Assembly (NCBI RefSeq): GCF_000069185.1
Contig: NC_010397.1
Span: 3,658,001 to 3,722,000, forward strand
DNA length: 64,000 bases
Origin: Mycobacteroides abscessus ATCC 19977
GTDB lineage: Bacteria > Actinomycetota > Actinomycetes > Mycobacteriales > Mycobacteriaceae
Direction of reading: 5' to 3'
Numbering within the stretch: the stretch's first letter is position 1; each line of letters begins with the position of its first letter. The position numbers and the translations under genes are program-made. The notes under the pieces were generated by a model. It saw only the letters and a list, made by a program, of their open reading frames with translations, was not told where the DNA came from and did not search any database. This document shows, piece after piece, positions 8,890 to 17,038 of this stretch.

Positions 8890-8942
8890 CATGCCCAAAT
8901 GTGCCGAATATCCGCATATTTAGGCACATTTGGGCATGCTCG
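8890..8942. repeat. 53-nt palindrome, downstream copy
   Basis: Arms CATGCCCAAATGTGCC (8890-8905) and GGCACATTTGGGCATG (8923-8938) are perfect 16-bp inverted repeats; the 17-nt centre contains a further GAATAT/ATATT dyad. It starts 2 nt after the AbiEi/DUF559-type gene and ends 4 nt before the fadE25 stop, so it could also act as a bidirectional terminator. Similarity to the upstream copy argues that it is a repeated element and not only a terminator. Confidence 0.8.
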
Positions 8943-8945
8943 GCG

Positions 8946-10109
8946 TTAGGACGTGAGCAGCGCGCGGCTCATGACGACGCGCTGGATCTGGTTGGTGCCC
9001 TCGTAGATCTGAGTGATCTTGGCATCACGCATCATGCGCTCCACCGGAAAATCGGTGGTGTATCCGGCGCCGCCGAACAGCTGTACGGCGTCGGTGGTGA
9101 CCTCCATGGCCACATCGCTGGCAAAACATTTGGACGCCGAGGAGATGAAGCCCAGGTTCTTCTCGCCGCGCTCGGCGCGGGCGGCGGCGGTGTACACCAT
9201 GAGGCGCGCGGCCTCGACCTTCATCGCCATGTCAGCCAGCATGAACTGCACGCCCTGGAAGTCGCTGATGGACTTGCCGAACTGCTTGCGGTCCTTGGTG
9301 TAGGCGATGGCCTGGTCCAACGCTCCCTGCGCGATGCCGAGCGCCTGGGCCCCGATGGTGGGGCGGGTGTGGTCGAGCGTCTGAAGCGCCGTCTTGAATC
9401 CGGTGCCCGGTTCGCCGATGATGCGGTCGCCCGGGATACGACAGTTCTCGAAGTACAGCTCCGCGGTCGGCGAGCCCTTGATGCCCAGCTTGTGCTCCAG
9501 CGGACCGACAGTGAATCCTTCATCGTCCTTGTGCACCATGAAGGCCGAGATGCCGTTGGCCTTCTTCTCCGGATCGGTCACCGCCATGACGGTGTACCAG
9601 GACGACTTTCCGCCGTTGGTGATCCAGCACTTGGACCCGTTGATGATCCAGTCATCGCCGTCGGCCTTCGCGCGGGTGCGCATGCTCGCGGCATCACTTC
9701 CGGCCTCCCGCTCGGACAGCGCGTAGGAGGCCATCGCCTCGCCGCTGGCGATCGCGGGCAGCACCTGCTTCTTCAGCTCATCGGAGCCGTTGAGGATCAG
9801 CCCCATGGTGCCGAGCTTGTTGACGGCAGGGATCAGCGAGGACGAGGCACACACCCGGGCCACCTCTTCGATGACAATGCAGGCGGCCACGCTGTCGGCA
9901 CCCTGACCGTCGTACTCCTCCGGCACGTGCACGGCATTGAAACCGGACGCGACCAGCGCGTCGAGGGCCTCCTGCGGGAAGCGTGCCTTCTCGTCGACGT
10001 CCTTGGCGTGCGGTGCGATCTCTTTCTCGGCCAGTCCCCGGATCGCCGCACGCAGCTCGTCGTGCTCCTCGCCCAACTTGAACAGGTCAAACGACGGGTT
10101 CCCAGCCAT
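8946..10109 (-). CDS. fadE25: Acyl-CoA dehydrogenase FadE25
   Basis: A 387-residue acyl-CoA dehydrogenase, full length for the family. Seen: YALSEREAGSDAASM (substrate/FAD loop), WITNGG, the C-terminal FAD-contact segment DRKQFGKSISDFQGVQFMLA and IYEGTNQIQR with the catalytic-base Glu. It is an FAD enzyme that introduces the alpha-beta double bond of acyl-CoA and passes electrons to ETF. ATG 10109 is preferred over GTG 10112 because GGAGGC lies just upstream. It follows purE on the same strand with a 57-nt gap, the order of Rv3276c-Rv3274c. Confidence 0.94.
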   Translation of the reverse strand: MAGNPSFDLFKLGEEHDELRAAIRGLAEKEIAPHAKDVDEKARFPQEALDALVASGFNAVHVPEEYDGQGADSVAACIVIEEVARVCASSSLIPAVNKLGTMGLILNGSDELKKQVLPAIASGEAMASYALSEREAGSDAASMRTRAKADGDDWIINGSKCWITNGGKSSWYTVMAVTDPEKKANGISAFMVHKDDEGFTVGPLEHKLGIKGSPTAELYFENCRIPGDRIIGEPGTGFKTALQTLDHTRPTIGAQALGIAQGALDQAIAYTKDRKQFGKSISDFQGVQFMLADMAMKVEAARLMVYTAAARAERGEKNLGFISSASKCFASDVAMEVTTDAVQLFGGAGYTTDFPVERMMRDAKITQIYEGTNQIQRVVMSRALLTS

Positions 10110-10131
10110 CACAGCCTCCAGAGTCGATCAA

Positions 10132-10149
10132 AGTTAGTCGGCATTAACT
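10132..10149. promoter_or_regulatory. Candidate operator before fadE25 (AGTTA-N8-TAACT)
   Basis: An inverted repeat of 5-bp arms spaced by 8 nt lies 23-40 nt upstream of the fadE25 start, in an AT-richer gap between purE and fadE25. The size suits a TetR-type repressor of fatty-acid genes, but the arms are short and no specific regulator consensus is matched. Confidence 0.3.
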
Positions 10150-10166
10150 GTACGTCACGGTCAAAT

Positions 10167-10667
10167 CTAGTCCTCCAACAGTCTGCGCCGCAGAGCCTCG
10201 TCTTTCTCCAGAACGGTGGCTTCCATGCTCGCCTGGAAGGCAACGACCTTGTCCCGCAGCGCGGTATCGGCCACGCCGAGGATTCGCGCGGCAAGCAACC
10301 CGGCGTTGCGGGCGCCGCCGATAGACACCGTCGCGACCGGCACGCCCGCGGGCATCTGCACGATCGAAAGCAACGAATCGAGGCCGTCCAGCCGCGCCAG
10401 CGGCACCGGGACACCGATCACCGGCAACGGTGTGGCGGAGGCCACCATTCCGGGCAGATGTGCCGCACCACCGGCACCGGCGATGATGACCTCGATGCCC
10501 CGGCCGGCGGCCGACTGTGCGTACTGCAACATGCGCCCCGGCGTGCGGTGCGCAGAGACAACACCGACCTCGAATGGAATCTCGAACTCCGCCAAGGCGT
10601 TCGCGGCATCCGACATCACCGACCAGTCGCTGTCGCTACCCATGATCAGGCCGACCCGTGCGCTCAC
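10167..10667 (-). CDS. purE: N5-carboxyaminoimidazole ribonucleotide mutase PurE
   Basis: A 166-residue class I PurE. The phosphate-binding GSDSDW is at residues 10-15, SAHRTPGRM at about 39-47 with the catalytic His, and the [14 protein letters not shown] loop follows. It converts N5-CAIR, made by PurK, into CAIR in purine biosynthesis. The GTG start is 3 nt after the purK stop, so purK-purE is a coupled operon. Confidence 0.97.
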   Translation of the reverse strand: MSARVGLIMGSDSDWSVMSDAANALAEFEIPFEVGVVSAHRTPGRMLQYAQSAAGRGIEVIIAGAGGAAHLPGMVASATPLPVIGVPVPLARLDGLDSLLSIVQMPAGVPVATVSIGGARNAGLLAARILGVADTALRDKVVAFQASMEATVLEKDEALRRRLLED

Positions 10668-10670
10668 GTT

Positions 10671-11915
10671 CTAGTGTCCTTCCCATCCATCGGTCCATAC
10701 CGCGTGCGACAACCAGTGCGCGGCACGCTCCGCGCGCTCACGCACCTCTGCCACATATCCCGGATCTGCCAGCGAACCATCCTCGCGGCCTTGGATATTC
10801 ACATGTCCGAGCTTGCGGCCCGGGCGCTCGCCCTTGCCGTACAGGTGCACCTTTGCCTCCGGGATGCGGCCCATCAGGTGATGCATCCGTTCGTCGAGCG
10901 ACATCGCGGGCGTCTGCGGAGCGCCCAATACATTCGCCATGACGGTAACGGGAGCCAGTGGTTCGGTGGATCCGAGCGGGTAATCGAGCACCGCACGCAG
11001 GTGCTGCTCGAACTGTCCGGTGCGCGCCCCGTCCATGCTCCAATGCCCCGAGTTGTGCGGTCGCATCGCCAATTCGTTGACCAAGAGCCGGCCGTCGTTG
11101 GTCTCGAACAGCTCCACCGCCAGACACCCCGTCACGCCAAGCTCGTTGGCGATCCGCAGCGCGAGCTGCTCGGCCTGCAGCGCCAGCTCCTCGGGCAGCT
11201 GCGGAGCCGGCGCGATCACCACGGCGCAAATGCCTTCGCGCTGAACGGTTTCCACCACCGGCCAGGCGGCACCCTGCCCAAAGGGCGAACGGGCCACCAT
11301 CGCCGAAAGCTCGCGGCGCATGTCGACGCGCTCCTCGGCCAATAGCTCGACACCCGCGGCCAGCTGTTCGGCGGCCACTGTGCGCGCCTCATCGAGAGTG
11401 TCGGTGATCCATACGCCACGGCCGTCGTAACCGCCGCGCACCGCCTTCAGCACGACGTGGCTGCCCGTCTCCGCGGCGAATCGTTCGACATCGGAGACAG
11501 CCCGAATGTCGGCGAATCCCGGCACCGGCGCACCAATGTCCCGCAGCTTGCGCCGCATGAGCGTCTTGTCCTGCGCGTAGATGAGGGCCGACGGCGGCGG
11601 CTGCACGTTGACGCCCTCGCCCTGCAGGGTCTCCAGGAACGCGGTCGGAACATGCTCGTGGTCAAAGGTGACGACGGTGGCATCCTTGGCCGCCCGGCGC
11701 AGATCGTCCAGCTCGGTATGCGAACCAAGCACGATATCGGGGGTTACCTGCGCCGCCGGCTCGTCGGCGGCGTGGGCGAGTACCCGCAGGGTCTGACCCA
11801 GGGCGATCGACGCCTGGTGGGTCATCCGGGCCAGCTGACCGCCACCGATCATGGTGACCACGGGAGTCGCGGACACGGATGAGCCGCTTGCGCGAAGACC
11901 ATCAGACACAGACAT
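10671..11915 (-). CDS. purK: N5-carboxyaminoimidazole ribonucleotide synthase PurK
   Basis: A 414-residue ATP-grasp enzyme. Seen: MIGGGQLARM near residue 22, VTFDHEHVP, the ATP-grasp segment VVLKAVRGGYDGRGVW, VAELFETN-type metal site (AVELFETNDGRLLVNELAMRPHNSG) and the C-terminal GHVNI. It makes N5-CAIR from AIR, bicarbonate and ATP. ATG 11915 opens the operon. In M. tuberculosis the divergent gtrA gene follows directly; here three accessory genes intervene. Confidence 0.97.
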   Translation of the reverse strand: MSVSDGLRASGSSVSATPVVTMIGGGQLARMTHQASIALGQTLRVLAHAADEPAAQVTPDIVLGSHTELDDLRRAAKDATVVTFDHEHVPTAFLETLQGEGVNVQPPPSALIYAQDKTLMRRKLRDIGAPVPGFADIRAVSDVERFAAETGSHVVLKAVRGGYDGRGVWITDTLDEARTVAAEQLAAGVELLAEERVDMRRELSAMVARSPFGQGAAWPVVETVQREGICAVVIAPAPQLPEELALQAEQLALRIANELGVTGCLAVELFETNDGRLLVNELAMRPHNSGHWSMDGARTGQFEQHLRAVLDYPLGSTEPLAPVTVMANVLGAPQTPAMSLDERMHHLMGRIPEAKVHLYGKGERPGRKLGHVNIQGREDGSLADPGYVAEVRERAERAAHWLSHAVWTDGWEGH

Positions 11916-11940
11916 ATGTTGTCATGCGGACCGCGGCGCC

Positions 11941-12819
11941 CTATGAGAACGGTATGTCTCCGCAAATACCGGCTCGTTCCATCTTGCGCACGGCGGGCCA
12001 ATAGTCCTGAACCGCATAGTGTTGCGTTGACCGGTTGTCCCAGATCGCGACGCTGTTGGGCGTCCAGCGCCACCGCACCTGGAATTCGGGCACCGTGGCC
12101 TGACGCATCAGATACTGCAGCAGCTCCGAGGCACCGGGCGCGTAGTCGATACCGAATCGCACATTCTCCGGACGGTGGTAGTTCACCAGGTGGGTGGTGA
12201 AGGAGTTCACAAACAGGATCTCCTCGCCTGTTTCCGGGTGAGTACGTACCACCGGGTGCTCAGCGTCGGGGTATCGCTCGTGCAGTTCATGACGCTGTCG
12301 CATCGACATGGCGGCGCCGAAGCTGGCCTCGATCGAATGCCGAGCCCGCAGGTCACGTATTCGGTCGCGCACGGCGGCAGGCAGCCGCCGATACGCCTCC
12401 ACCATGTTCACCCAGATGGTGTCTCCACCCACCGGCGGTGTTTCGACGCAGCGCAGCACAGCTCCCATCGGCGGGCTCTCCCGCCAGGTCGCATCGCAGT
12501 GGTAGGAGTTCTCGTAATGTTCTGGAGCACTGTCGATCTCCTTGTAGATCCGCACCAAACCCGGATGATCGGGATCGCTGCCCGCGACGGGATGGTCTTC
12601 CAGCGGCCCGAATCGCCGAGCCAACGCAACATGTTCGCCGCGAGTGATGTTCTGATCACGCAGAAACAGCACCTTGTGTTCCAACAGCAGCGTGCGGATT
12701 TCGCCGAAAAGCTCATCACTGCGCGAAGCTTCGGCCAGATCGACGTCGAACAGCTCGGCGCCTATGGTGCACGTCAACGGCTGTACCCGGATCTTACTCA
12801 GCGGGGCAACACCATTCAT
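11941..12819 (-). CDS. TauD/TfdA-family Fe(II)/2-oxoglutarate dioxygenase
   Basis: A 292-residue protein with the complete metal site: H107-x-D109 (in YHCDATW) and the distal H267 (in STQHYAVQDY), followed 11 residues later by R278, the usual 2-oxoglutarate-binding Arg. The family hydroxylates or cleaves small acids such as taurine, alkyl sulfates or phenoxyacids; the substrate cannot be told. It is 22 nt downstream of the MDR reductase gene on the same strand, probably one transcript, with an AraC-type regulator divergent. The set is an insertion relative to the purK-gtrA junction of M. tuberculosis. Confidence 0.9.
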   Translation of the reverse strand: MNGVAPLSKIRVQPLTCTIGAELFDVDLAEASRSDELFGEIRTLLLEHKVLFLRDQNITRGEHVALARRFGPLEDHPVAGSDPDHPGLVRIYKEIDSAPEHYENSYHCDATWRESPPMGAVLRCVETPPVGGDTIWVNMVEAYRRLPAAVRDRIRDLRARHSIEASFGAAMSMRQRHELHERYPDAEHPVVRTHPETGEEILFVNSFTTHLVNYHRPENVRFGIDYAPGASELLQYLMRQATVPEFQVRWRWTPNSVAIWDNRSTQHYAVQDYWPAVRKMERAGICGDIPFS

Positions 12820-12841
12820 GACATTTCCTTTCCCTCGAAGG

Positions 12842-13816
12842 TCACAACGCGAAGATGGACTGACCGATGATCGCGCCGGATTCCATATCCCGATGAGCCG
12901 TCACGGCTTCCTCAAGTGAGTAGCGGCGCCCGATGTCGACGCGAATCCGGCCGGCGCCAACATGTCCGAACAGCTCGCCCGCTAGCTCGGCGCGCTCGGC
13001 CGGGTCGGCGATGTAGTCGGCCAGCGCCGGCCTGGTCACAAATAGGGACCCCTTGGCCGCCAACTGCATCGCGTCGATGGACGGTATCGGTCCCGACGCC
13101 GTGCCGAAGCACACCAACAGGCCCCGGGGCGATAACGAGTCGAGCGACGATTGGTACGTGGCCTTGCCTATGCCGTCGTAGACGACGGGGACGCCGACCC
13201 CACCGGTGATTTCCCGAACACGCCGCGGGACGTCCTCGCGCGGGTAGATCAGTACATGGGCACAGCCGTTAGCCCGAGCGATCTCGGCCTTTTCCTCGTT
13301 CGAAACGGTACCAATAACGTTGACGCCCAGCAGATTCGCCCATTGCAGGAACAGCAGTCCGACGCCGCCCGCGGCCGCATGCAGCAGCACAGTGTCACCG
13401 GCACGCAGCGGATGGATTCGCCGCAGCAGGTATGCAGTGGTCAGCCCACGCATCGTGATAGCCGCCGCCGTATCACAGGAGATGCCGTCGGGCAGACCGA
13501 TCAGATGTGCGGCGGGCATCACGCGCTCGGTGCTGTAAGCACCCAGCGGGCTGCCCGTGTAGGTGACGCGGTCCCCCGGACCGAATTGCGATACGCCCGG
13601 CCCGACGGCTTCGATGATCCCTGAGCCCGCCACCCCCATCCCCGCGGGCAGTGCCACCGGGTACACCCCCGTGCGGAAATAGACGTCCGCGAAATTCAAC
13701 CCCACGGCGTGATGCCGGATCCTCACCTCGCCGGGACCTGGTGCGCCAACCTGGACGTTCTCCCCGCGAAGAACCTCGGGTCCCCCGGTTTCGTGAATCC
13801 GCACTGCGTAGGCCAT
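12842..13816 (-). CDS. Quinone oxidoreductase (zinc-independent MDR family)
   Basis: A 324-residue MDR protein starting at ATG 13816 (MAYAVRIHETGGPEVL), with AAAG near -10 as a ribosome site. Seen: HHAVGLNFADVYFRTG, GVAGSGIIEAVGPGV and the NADPH-binding LLHAAAGGVGLLFLQWA. It lacks the structural zinc Cys cluster, as in QOR (crotonase-independent quinone reductase) types. It would reduce quinones or enones with NADPH. First gene of a two-gene operon with the TauD-like dioxygenase; the substrates are unknown. Confidence 0.92.
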   Translation of the reverse strand: MAYAVRIHETGGPEVLRGENVQVGAPGPGEVRIRHHAVGLNFADVYFRTGVYPVALPAGMGVAGSGIIEAVGPGVSQFGPGDRVTYTGSPLGAYSTERVMPAAHLIGLPDGISCDTAAAITMRGLTTAYLLRRIHPLRAGDTVLLHAAAGGVGLLFLQWANLLGVNVIGTVSNEEKAEIARANGCAHVLIYPREDVPRRVREITGGVGVPVVYDGIGKATYQSSLDSLSPRGLLVCFGTASGPIPSIDAMQLAAKGSLFVTRPALADYIADPAERAELAGELFGHVGAGRIRVDIGRRYSLEEAVTAHRDMESGAIIGQSIFAL

Positions 13817-13916
13817 GGCCCGCCTTTCATCCGTCTCGTGTGTATCTCCGACGTTAGGGAGGCGAGAGGGGGGATACTTATCTTTACGAGACAGGTTTCT
13901 ATTCATTTAGGGACAT
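13817..13916. promoter_or_regulatory. Divergent promoter region, MDR-TauD operon / AraC regulator
   Basis: A 100-nt gap between two divergent starts. It holds an AT-richer tract near the AraC gene (around 13875-13915) that probably contains the regulator's own promoter. An AraC protein encoded divergently from its target is a common arrangement. No clear repeat is seen. Confidence 0.45.
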
Positions 13917-14936
13917 ATGAACATCCGACTGGTTCGGTTCGCGGCGTTGAGCGGGTACGTCGACGTAGCCAGGGCATCCGGTCTGGATCCGGCGCGAATG
14001 ATGCGGGAGCACGGTCTGGACCCGGCGGGCCTCGCCCAACCCGATCGCCGGGTGGCCGCCGACGCCGTCATCGCGCTCCTGGAGGCCTCCGCCGACGCCA
14101 GCGGAGTGGATGACTTCGGTCTCAGACTCGCCGAACGGAGGCGACTATCCAGCCTCGGCCCGCTCAGCCTGGCGCTACGGGAACAGCCCACCGTGCGCGA
14201 CGTCGTCGCGATGCTGTGTCGGTACGAATCGATGTACAACGAGTCCTTGCGGATCCGGGTTGTCGAGCGCGACGGAATCGCCGCCGTCCGGCTGGCCCTT
14301 GACGCCGGGGGTGCCGCCGCCACCCAATCCACCGATTTGGCACTCGCCGCTCTTGCCGGAGTGCTACGCACCTTCTTGAGCAACACGTGGCATCCGCTGC
14401 GGGTCAATCTGCGCCGGCCGAAGCCCTCGGCCCCCGCCATGCATCACCGCATCTTCGGGCCACGCATCGAGTTCGCGCAGCAGCTCGACGAGATCGTCGT
14501 CTACACCTCCGATCTCGACCGCCGGAACGACAGTTTCGACCCGCTACTGCGCCAGTACAGCCAGGCGGTCCTTGAGCCGCCGGAAAGGCCTGGCGACACG
14601 ACAACCACCGATCGTGTCCGAGATCTCATCGAGGTGCTGCTGCCCCTCGGCCGTTGCTCGGTCGAACAGGTCGCCCAGGGCCTGGGAGTCGACCGGCGGA
14701 CGGTTCACCGGCAGCTGGCCAGCGAGGGCACGAGCTTCAGCGCTCTGTTGGACACCATCCGGCTCGATTTGGCCGATCACCTCGTCACGAGCGATCGCCA
14801 CAGCCTGACCGAGATCTCCGAAATGCTGGCGTTTTCATCACCAAGCAACTTCAGTCGGTGGTTTCGCGGGCATCGCGCGATGAGCCCCCGCACCTGGCGA
14901 AACCTGCGTGCCGACGCGATCGCCGCGCACAGCTGA
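13917..14936 (+). CDS. AraC-family transcriptional regulator (arabinose-binding-domain-like N-terminus)
   Basis: A 339-residue regulator. The N-terminal about 200 residues fit the 'Arabinose_bd' domain of OruR/ArgR-type AraC proteins (SGYVDVARASGLDPARMMREH split, RRRLSSLGPLSLALREQPT). The C-terminal about 100 residues hold two helix-turn-helix units: SVEQVAQGLGVDRRTVHRQL and LTEISEMLAFSSPSNFSRWF with FRGHRAMSPRTWR. It probably activates the divergent MDR-TauD operon in response to their substrate; this is inferred from position only. Confidence 0.92.
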   Translation: MNIRLVRFAALSGYVDVARASGLDPARMMREHGLDPAGLAQPDRRVAADAVIALLEASADASGVDDFGLRLAERRRLSSLGPLSLALREQPTVRDVVAMLCRYESMYNESLRIRVVERDGIAAVRLALDAGGAAATQSTDLALAALAGVLRTFLSNTWHPLRVNLRRPKPSAPAMHHRIFGPRIEFAQQLDEIVVYTSDLDRRNDSFDPLLRQYSQAVLEPPERPGDTTTTDRVRDLIEVLLPLGRCSVEQVAQGLGVDRRTVHRQLASEGTSFSALLDTIRLDLADHLVTSDRHSLTEISEMLAFSSPSNFSRWFRGHRAMSPRTWRNLRADAIAAHS

Positions 14937-15010
14937 ACCGGCGGCCAATACTCAACGAGGTCCGCCGACCGCTTCGCACTGCCCTGCCATCTTCCGTACA
15001 CTCGCCATTT

Positions 15011-15739
15011 GTGTCTTTCGCCGATGCCACCATCGCCCGGCTACCCCGGTTCATCCGGCCTGTCGCCGAGCGACACCATGAGCTGATCAAGTTCGGCATC
15101 GTCGGCGCCACCACCTTCATCATCGACTCGGGCATCTTCTATCTGCTCAAGCTGACGGTCCTGGAGTCCAAGCCCCTCACCGCGAAAATCATCTCCGGCA
15201 TCATCGCCGTCATCGCCTCCTACATCCTCAATAGGGAGTGGAGTTTCCGTGACCGAGGCGGCCGGGAGCGGCACCATGAGGCGCTGCTCTTCTTCGCCTT
15301 CAGCGGTATGGGCGTGATCATCGCGATGATTCCGCTGTGGGTCTCGAGTTACATCTTCGAGTTGCGCGTACCGAACGTGAGCCTCACGGTCGAGAACATC
15401 GCCGACTTCATCAGCGCATATATCATCGGAAATCTGCTACAGATGGCGTTCCGATTCTGGGCCTTCCGCCGCTGGGTCTTCCCTGACGAGTTCGGTCGTC
15501 ATCCGGACCAGCCGGTGTCCCTGGTGACCAGCGAGTCCTCTGAGGCGGACGAGCCCGAGAATGTCACACCGCTGCATCCTCATTCGGGCCTGCCGAACAG
15601 CGCCACCGTCCATCACGGCACCGAAGTGGGCCGCGGCCTCTACGGCTCAGCGCATCATGTGGCGGGCGGCCGTTCCCGGCCGCGCCCGGTGGAGCGGCTA
15701 TCGCCCTCTTCGGAACCGAGGGTGTCGAAAACCTCGTGA
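15011..15739 (+). CDS. GtrA-family membrane protein (Rv3277-like)
   Basis: A 242-residue protein from GTG 15011 (VSFADATIARLPRFIRP), the start that matches the mycobacterial family. Four hydrophobic segments follow (KFGIVGATTFIIDSGIFYLL, ISGIIAVIASYIL, FFAFSGMGVIIAMIPLWVSS, FISAYIIGNLLQMAFRFW), a GtrA-like bundle. GtrA proteins help flip or carry undecaprenyl/decaprenyl-linked sugars; in mycobacteria they are linked to arabinogalactan decoration. A hydrophilic C-terminal tail of about 75 residues overlaps the convergent PH-protein gene by 85 bp. Confidence 0.9.
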   Translation: MSFADATIARLPRFIRPVAERHHELIKFGIVGATTFIIDSGIFYLLKLTVLESKPLTAKIISGIIAVIASYILNREWSFRDRGGRERHHEALLFFAFSGMGVIIAMIPLWVSSYIFELRVPNVSLTVENIADFISAYIIGNLLQMAFRFWAFRRWVFPDEFGRHPDQPVSLVTSESSEADEPENVTPLHPHSGLPNSATVHHGTEVGRGLYGSAHHVAGGRSRPRPVERLSPSSEPRVSKTS

Positions 15740-16212
15740 TACAGCAGCGAGTGGACGTATTCCACTCGCGGTATCTCGTGGAATTCCAGCGGGTCCTGTG
15801 AGGCCGACTCGATGATCAGCGTGCCGGTGCGCAGAATTCTGTCCACCAGGCCATGACGGAACTCGACACTGTTGATCCGCGCCAGCGGAATATCTATCCC
15901 GGAGCGGCTCAACAACCCGTGACGGAACATCACTCGCCGGTCGGTGATGACGAAATGGGTGGTCAACCAGTTCAGGAACGGCCAGAGGCTGAGCCAGCCG
16001 ACCAGCACCAGCCAGACCACCCCGATCGCGATCATCACCACATTCTTCGCGGTGGACTGCCAGTCCGTGTTGTCGACCATCGCTGCCACGAAGGCCGCGA
16101 TACCCGTGGACAGAATCAGCACCAGCGCCGGGCCGATCAACCGCTTCCAGTGTGGATGGCGGTGCAGCACCACCTGCTCGTCATCGGCGAGCACATTTTC
16201 CGGATACCCCAC
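15655..16212 (-). CDS. PH-domain (DUF304/bPH2-type) membrane protein (Rv3278c-like)
   Basis: A 185-residue protein from GTG 16212. Two transmembrane helices (about residues 24-46 and 56-80) are followed by a bacterial PH domain: THFVITDRRVMFRHGLLSR, GIDIPLARINSVEF and GTLIIESASQDPLEFHEIP. Function unknown; conserved beside birA in mycobacteria. The 3' end overlaps gtrA by 85 bp tail to tail. Confidence 0.9.
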   Translation of the reverse strand: MGYPENVLADDEQVVLHRHPHWKRLIGPALVLILSTGIAAFVAAMVDNTDWQSTAKNVVMIAIGVVWLVLVGWLSLWPFLNWLTTHFVITDRRVMFRHGLLSRSGIDIPLARINSVEFRHGLVDRILRTGTLIIESASQDPLEFHEIPRVEYVHSLLYHEVFDTLGSEEGDSRSTGRGRERPPAT

Positions 16213-16223
16213 GTGCAGCGACC

Positions 16224-17018
16224 TTACTGGTCGCCGAGCGGGCGCAGATGCGTAATATCGCCCGCCGTGACCGCGGTGACCGTGCCGTCAGCAGCCTCGA
16301 TGCGCAGCTGCCCGTCGTTGCCCAGTCCGACCGCGACCCCGACCAGTTCGCGCTCACCCGGCAGTTCGGCACGCACCCGCGACCCCAGGGTGACACTGCG
16401 CTCGCGGTAGTCCTCCAGCAGCCGCTCGTCCAGCCCGCGCGCGGCACGCCAGTGCTCGATGCGGCCGCCGAGCTCACGCAGTACCGCACGCGCCAACTCG
16501 TCGCGGTCCGGGTCGGCCCAGCCGAGAATCGTCAGGGATGTTGCATTGGGATCGGGCAGCTCGTGCTGGGCAAAAGTGGCATTGAGCCCGAGCCCGAGCA
16601 CGATGGCCTGGTGTGGCGTGGCGACCTCAGCGAGAATTCCGCACAACTTGCGCCCATCGACCAGCACATCATTGGGCCACTTGAGCCCGGCCTGGATTCC
16701 ACTGACCTCGGCGACGGCATCGACAATCGCCACTCCGGCCAAGAGCGGCACCAGCCCCCACCGGTCCGGCGGCACCTCGCCCACTCCGATACCCACCGAC
16801 ATGGACAGCTGCGTGTGGGCGGGGGCGCCCCAGGAACGGCCGTGGCGTCCACGCCCTGCGGTCTGATGCTCGGCGAGCAGCACGACGCCGTCGATGTCCT
16901 CCCCCGCCGCGGCGCGCGTCACCAGATCGGCATTGGTAGATCCGGTTTCCTCAACGACGTCGATGCGTCGCCAGTGGCCGCCGGGGCTGTCGGTGAGAGT
17001 CAATCTGTCCGAAGTCAC
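16224..17018 (-). CDS. birA: Biotin--[acetyl-CoA-carboxylase] ligase BirA
   Basis: A 264-residue group I biotin protein ligase without an N-terminal DNA-binding domain, from GTG 17018. Seen: VVEETGSTNADLV, the adenylate-forming loop TAGRGRHGRSWGAP, KWPNDVLVDGRKLCGILAE and GLGLNA. It attaches biotin to the AccA3 BCCP domain encoded at 34033-35829 and to other acyl-CoA carboxylase alpha subunits. In M. tuberculosis it faces accD5 directly; here four accessory genes lie between. Confidence 0.96.
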   Translation of the reverse strand: MTSDRLTLTDSPGGHWRRIDVVEETGSTNADLVTRAAAGEDIDGVVLLAEHQTAGRGRHGRSWGAPAHTQLSMSVGIGVGEVPPDRWGLVPLLAGVAIVDAVAEVSGIQAGLKWPNDVLVDGRKLCGILAEVATPHQAIVLGLGLNATFAQHELPDPNATSLTILGWADPDRDELARAVLRELGGRIEHWRAARGLDERLLEDYRERSVTLGSRVRAELPGERELVGVAVGLGNDGQLRIEAADGTVTAVTAGDITHLRPLGDQ

Positions 17019-17038
17019 GGGCCCCAGCCTAAGGCTGG

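Noticed and set aside
7884..8942. Insertion sequence around the DUF559-type gene
   Set aside because: No transposase motif, no target-site duplication could be seen, and the bordering elements are direct copies of a palindrome, not classical terminal inverted repeats. A non-classical mobile unit remains possible.
8901..11345. An 814-codon open frame on the + strand opposite fadE25, purE and purK
   Set aside because: It crosses three well-identified minus-strand genes, has no recognisable domain, and such long antisense frames are common in GC-rich DNA.
16224..17018. BirA as a biotin-operon repressor
   Set aside because: The N-terminal winged-helix domain is absent, so it is a ligase only.
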